Shown here piece after piece: positions 60,653 to 64,000 of a stretch of 64,000 bases of DNA. Position 1 is the stretch's first letter. The number at the start of each line of letters is the position of its first letter. The DNA comes from Bacteroidota bacterium. Its GTDB lineage: Bacteria; Bacteroidota; Bacteroidia; UBA7662; JAIXUI01. The notes under the pieces are model-generated. The model made no database searches. It had not been told where the DNA came from and saw only the letters and a program-made list of their open reading frames with translations. A program made the position numbers and the translations under genes. The stretch covers positions 1 through 64,000 of the forward strand of contig JAIXUI010000054.1 of the NCBI GenBank assembly GCA_027484125.1, in the 5' to 3' direction.

Positions 60653-60928
60653 TATCTCAACGAAGCAGGGCAAATAACTAGAGCGTTTATGCGAAGTGCC
60701 AAACACGACAAAGTGTTGTGTTTAACCTGGAGCCCCCTCCCTTTTGGCACTCCGCATTAAACGCCTAAAAGCTGTGCTTTTAAAATTCTCCGACTCGAGA
60801 AAAAAGTAGGTTGACCAGTTAGAAGCAGTGCCGGAGAATGTTTCACAAGTATAGCATTTGTTAATCTGTTGCCATTCTTTCGATGGAAAATTGCAACTTG
60901 ACCGGGGTTGACCTTTGTTGACCTTGGC
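60653..60928. other. Non-coding stretch after the polysaccharide locus
   Basis: It contains the long palindrome 60683-60764, a perfect 8-base pair ATTCTCCG/CGGAGAAT (60785-60792 with 60832-60839) and three GTTGACC copies (60810-60816, 60907-60913, 60917-60923). I see no gene or RNA here. Confidence 0.55.
60683..60764. repeat. Long imperfect palindrome, possible mobile or REP-like element
   Basis: A 21-base left arm GCGTTTATGCGAAGTGCC.. (60683-60703) pairs with a 22-base right arm (60743-60764) with one mismatch and one unpaired base, around a 39-base centre that has its own CACGACA/TGTTGTG hairpin. The outer stem plus the small inner hairpin suggest a structured element. Only this copy is in the window. 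Confidence 0.75.
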
Positions 60929-60967
60929 AAAAAAACGCCCAATAGAGCTTTTATTGGGCGTTTTTTT
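60929..60967. terminator. Strong Rho-independent terminator upstream of polA
   Basis: Perfect 16-base inverted repeat (core ACGCCCAATA/TATTGGGCGT) with A7 before and T7 after and a 7-base loop. It closes the polysaccharide transcript on the + strand and would also work on the - strand. Confidence 0.93.
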
Positions 60968-61163
60968 ATTTTACTAAGCTGAAATTATGCATTAAAAATT
61001 CGACATTGATTTTAGTTAAATCCAACTGAGAAATTTGTTAAAATAGTTAACACGCTGATTTTTTGCTCGATAGCTTTTTTCGTATTCCATTCTGTTTTAA
61101 TCGAAAGATTAACCTTTCATGGATAGATCTGGGTGACAAGCGCCCATTTTCAGATATTGCAAC
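60968..61163 (+). promoter_or_regulatory. Probable polA promoter region
   Basis: About 196 AT-rich bases between a terminator and the polA ATG must contain the polA promoter. I cannot point to a convincing TAnnTTTG box and no Shine-Dalgarno sequence is obvious. Confidence 0.4.
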
Positions 61164-63935
61164 ATGAATGACCGCAAGCTCTTTTTGCTGGATGGCATGG
61201 CGCTGATGTACCGTGCTTACTTCGCCTTCAGCAACAATCCAAGGGTGACCTCCTCCGGGCTCGACACCTCAGCTGTGTTTGGCTTTGCAACCGCACTACT
61301 CGATTTGATGCAGCGTGAAAAACCAACGCACCTTGCGGTGGTCTTCGATACGGATAAGCCCACTAAACGCCATGAAATGTTTGAGGCTTATAAAGGCCAT
61401 AGGGAAGAAATGCCTGAGAGCCTTCGTAAATCCATTCCTTATATTATTCGACTTATTGAGGCTTGGCGAATTCCACTACTCATGATGGACGGTTATGAAG
61501 CCGACGATATTATTGGAACATTAGCCTGGAAGTATGCTGATAGAGGTTATACTGTTTACATGATGACTCCTGACAAAGATTTCGGCCAATTGGTTCGAGA
61601 TCGGGTTTTCATTTATAAGCCAGCCCGAATGGGTAATGGCATTGAAATTCTTGGAGTTCCAGAGATTTTGGCCAAATGGGAAATAGAACGACCTGATCAG
61701 GTCATTGATATACTCGGACTTTGGGGCGATGCTTCTGATAATATTCCCGGAATTCCCGGAATAGGCGAAAAAACCGCTAAGTCATTAATTGCTCGGTACG
61801 GCAGTATGGAAGGCATTATTGCTCATACTCATGAATTGAAGGGAAAGCAAAAGGAAAATGTAGAGGCTTTTGCGGCTCAAGGGTTACTCTCCAAGCAGCT
61901 TGCAACGATTGACACCGAAGTGCCCATAGACGTAGAGGAATCACAGTTGATTTTAGAGAAACCAGATCCTGAATTAATGAAGCCATTGCTTCAAGAGCTA
62001 GAGTTTCGAACGATTTCACGAAAGATTTTGGGTGAAACAACCCCGATTCAAACTGATTTATTTGGGCAGGCTGTTGAAGTAAGTACGCCGAATGAGGAAG
62101 AACTTTCAGCTCCAGCAACCTTGCGTACCTGGAAAGATACCAACGCAACGTACCATTTGGTGCAAAGCCGGAGTGCCCTCCAGCAGCTTTCTGACTTACT
62201 CCTTCAGCAATCGGCCTTTTGTTTTGATACTGAAACCAGTAGCTTAAATCCGCATACTTGTTCCCTCGTTGGATTGTCGTTTTGCTTTGAGCAAGGCCAC
62301 GCTTGGTATGTAAGTGTGCCAGGCAATGAACTGACACTCAACGAGATTTTGGAGATTCTTCAGCCCGTATTGGAGTCAGAGACAATCCTGAAAATTGGCC
62401 AAAACATCAAGTTTGATTTGCAGGTTTTGGCTTGTCAAGGAATTGCGGTTAAAGGCCAACTTTTCGATACCATGATAGCGCACTACCTGCTTGAGCCGGA
62501 TTTACGTCATGGGATGGACTTTTTGGCTGAGACTTATCTTCAATACTCGCCAATTTCAATTACAGAGTTGATAGGCAAGAAAGGAAAAGACCAAGGCACT
62601 ATGGCCGATGTGGCTCCTGAGTTGGTTGCGCGATACGCTGGTGAAGATGCCGACATCACTTGGCAACTCTATCAGTATTTTGCACCACTTCTACCACAGA
62701 ATGGGGTAGATGCACTTTTTCATCAGGTTGAAATGCCCTTGGTTCGGGTACTTGCTGAAGTTGAGCTCACCGGAGTTGCCATTGACCCCCAAGCGCTTGC
62801 CGATTTCTCCAAAACATTGGAGCAGCAGGCTTTGGCCCTAGAACAAGAAATCTATCAGCTTGCGGGAACGAACTTCAACATTGGCTCGCCCAAACAACTC
62901 GGCGATGTGTTGTTTGAATGGATGAAACTTGATCCGAAAGCTAAAAAGACAAAGACGGGTCAGTATAAAACCGATGAGGAAGTATTGAGTTACCTCGCGG
63001 CTTCGCATCCAATCGCACAAAAAGTTCTTGATTATCGCGGCATCCAAAAGCTAAAGTCCACGTATGTTGATGCGCTTCCTGGCATGATTAATCCGAAGAC
63101 AGGCCGCGTTCACACCAACTACCACCAAGCGGTTGCCGCAACCGGCCGATTGAGCAGCCAGAATCCAAACCTTCAAAATATCCCGGTGAAAACCGATCAA
63201 GGCAGAGAAGTTCGGAAAGCATTTGTGCCTGGAACTTCTGGAAAGGTCTTGCTTTCAGCCGACTACAGCCAGATAGAGCTGCGGCTGATAGCGGAAATCA
63301 GCGGAGATCCTGCCATGCGGGAAGCATTCCGCCAAGGCATGGATATTCACACCGCCACAGCAGCAAGGGTTTATCACGTTGACCCTTCTGAAGTAGGCTC
63401 TGAGTTAAGAAGGAACGCTAAGACAGTAAATTTTGGTATCATCTACGGCATTTCCGGCTTCGGACTTTCGCAACGGTTGGGAATTCCAAGGGGCGAAGCC
63501 AGCGAGCTGATCAAGAATTACTTCGCTACTTATCCTCGCATAAAAGCCTATATGGACGAGACCATCCAGAAGGCCAAGGAACAAGGCTATGTTGAAACGC
63601 TGATGGGACGCCGCCGCTACATCCGCGACATCAACTCAGCGAATGCAACCGTGCGTGGTTATGCAGAACGAAATGCCATCAATGCACCGATTCAAGGCTC
63701 CGCGGCCGACCTGATTAAGGTGGCCATGATTAACATCTGGAAACGGATGAAAGCAGAGAATCTGGAGAGCAAGATGATCATGCAAGTGCACGACGAATTG
63801 GTGTTCGAAGTGCCCGAGCATGAAGTAACTACCATGAAAGCGTTGGTAACCTGGGAGATGGCACATGCCATGCCTACCACCGTACCACTCGAAGCCGAAG
63901 CCGGCATCGGGCACAACTGGCTGGAGGCGCATTAA
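61164..63935 (+). CDS. polA: DNA polymerase I
   Basis: The 923-residue family A polymerase with all three domains. The 5'-3' exonuclease/FEN domain (about 1-290) has LLDGMALMYRAYFAF, GYEADDIIGTLA and IPGIGEKTA. The 3'-5' proofreading domain is intact, with D355 and E357 in FDTETSSL and the later YAGEDADITW. The polymerase domain has motif A D700 in LSADYSQIELRL, motif B KTVNFGIIYG and motif C H876-D877-E878 in QVHDELVFEVP. It follows its own terminator-separated promoter region and ends near another probable gene. Confidence 0.97.
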   Translation: MNDRKLFLLDGMALMYRAYFAFSNNPRVTSSGLDTSAVFGFATALLDLMQREKPTHLAVVFDTDKPTKRHEMFEAYKGHREEMPESLRKSIPYIIRLIEAWRIPLLMMDGYEADDIIGTLAWKYADRGYTVYMMTPDKDFGQLVRDRVFIYKPARMGNGIEILGVPEILAKWEIERPDQVIDILGLWGDASDNIPGIPGIGEKTAKSLIARYGSMEGIIAHTHELKGKQKENVEAFAAQGLLSKQLATIDTEVPIDVEESQLILEKPDPELMKPLLQELEFRTISRKILGETTPIQTDLFGQAVEVSTPNEEELSAPATLRTWKDTNATYHLVQSRSALQQLSDLLLQQSAFCFDTETSSLNPHTCSLVGLSFCFEQGHAWYVSVPGNELTLNEILEILQPVLESETILKIGQNIKFDLQVLACQGIAVKGQLFDTMIAHYLLEPDLRHGMDFLAETYLQYSPISITELIGKKGKDQGTMADVAPELVARYAGEDADITWQLYQYFAPLLPQNGVDALFHQVEMPLVRVLAEVELTGVAIDPQALADFSKTLEQQALALEQEIYQLAGTNFNIGSPKQLGDVLFEWMKLDPKAKKTKTGQYKTDEEVLSYLAASHPIAQKVLDYRGIQKLKSTYVDALPGMINPKTGRVHTNYHQAVAATGRLSSQNPNLQNIPVKTDQGREVRKAFVPGTSGKVLLSADYSQIELRLIAEISGDPAMREAFRQGMDIHTATAARVYHVDPSEVGSELRRNAKTVNFGIIYGISGFGLSQRLGIPRGEASELIKNYFATYPRIKAYMDETIQKAKEQGYVETLMGRRRYIRDINSANATVRGYAERNAINAPIQGSAADLIKVAMINIWKRMKAENLESKMIMQVHDELVFEVPEHEVTTMKALVTWEMAHAMPTTVPLEAEAGIGHNWLEAH

Positions 63936-63939
63936 GAAA

Positions 63940-64000
63940 GTGAATATAGAACGCTTCAAAAATTCATTTACCGAACTTCGGCCATTGTTTTTGCAGCAAC
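63940..64000 (+). CDS. Possible start of a further CDS, truncated by window end
   Basis: A GTG at 63940, 4 bases after the polA stop, opens a frame encoding NIERFKNSFTELRPLFLQQ up to the right edge with no stop. Too little sequence is visible to identify it, and the choice of start is uncertain. Confidence 0.4.
   Translation, partial: MNIERFKNSFTELRPLFLQQ

Noticed and set aside
60683-60764. Integron attC site
   Set aside because: The palindrome lacks clear RYYYAAC and GTTRRRY core sites, and no integrase or cassette genes are nearby.
60810-60925. CRISPR array
   Set aside because: The repeats are only seven to nine bases with irregular spacing, and no cas genes are present.
61816-62337. 173-residue minus-strand open frame inside polA
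   Set aside because: It is antisense to conserved polA domains and shows no recognisable protein features.
1-64000. tRNA, rRNA, insertion-sequence or prophage genes
   Set aside because: I looked in the gene-free stretches and at the protein set; no tRNA-like clover-leaf, transposase, integrase or phage gene was found.

Overview
The window looks like chromosomal DNA of a Bacteroidota bacterium, probably Flavobacteriales-like, though the sequence alone does not fix the genus. The reasons are the secreted GH13 protein with a type IX secretion (T9SS) C-terminal sorting domain, the large DUF4175-type coiled-coil membrane protein, lipoproteins with SCKKD-type lipoboxes, the pheT / small coiled-coil / zapA / rny gene order, frequent ATGA/GTGA stop-start overlaps, weak Shine-Dalgarno signals and moderate G+C. 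Two CACGTG-centred parS-like sites inside ybeY suggest the left part lies near the replication origin.

Layout. 1-16.9 kb (+ strand) is housekeeping: the end of nadA, a methionine-type aminotransferase coupled to an omega-amidase, a secreted cyclophilin, exonuclease III, DUF4175 protein, an RsbW-like ATPase, ybeY, a tandem amidohydrolase, pheT, zapA and rny, closed by a bidirectional terminator. 16.9-18.6 kb (- strand) holds two lipoproteins, each with its own terminator. 18.69-18.86 kb is a hairpin-rich structured intergenic element. 19.1-23.2 kb holds a secreted alpha-amylase-family protein and an SGNH/PKD secreted protein. 23.6-60.65 kb is one 37-kb surface-polysaccharide locus, all on the + strand. 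61.2-63.9 kb is polA, preceded by a strong terminator and another long imperfect palindrome.

How the polysaccharide locus works together (largely inference from families). TviB oxidises UDP-GlcNAc to UDP-GlcNAcA. TviC/WbpP epimerises it to UDP-GalNAcA, while WbpB, WbpE, WbpD and a WecB/WbpI-type 2-epimerase, scattered over 7 kb, would complete UDP-ManNAc3NAcA. NeuB, NeuC and NeuA form a nonulosonic (sialic-type) acid branch, and an AT-rich gene at 35.25 kb has sialyltransferase-like motifs. A plant-type GDP-mannose 3,5-epimerase points to GDP-L-galactose. A second CMP-sugar synthetase sits with a HAD phosphatase, a divergent GAPDH-like protein and a 2-hydroxyacid dehydrogenase: this is the least explained part and my best candidate for an undescribed pathway. 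It is followed by an amide/acyl-forming block (CapK/PaaK-type AMP ligase, sugar-transfer-associated ATP-grasp, FemAB-like protein, asparagine-synthetase-like protein without its glutaminase cysteine) and a glucuronyl C5-epimerase homologue. Two NodB-like deacetylases and a formyltransferase suggest further tailoring. Two small initiating phosphoglycosyltransferases delimit two modules; the second carries two aminotransferases, a GT2, two acetyltransferases, a dedicated acyl carrier protein and a KAS III. One Wzy-like polymerase is present; no Wzx flippase, Wzz, Wza/Wzc or 4,6-dehydratase is in the window.
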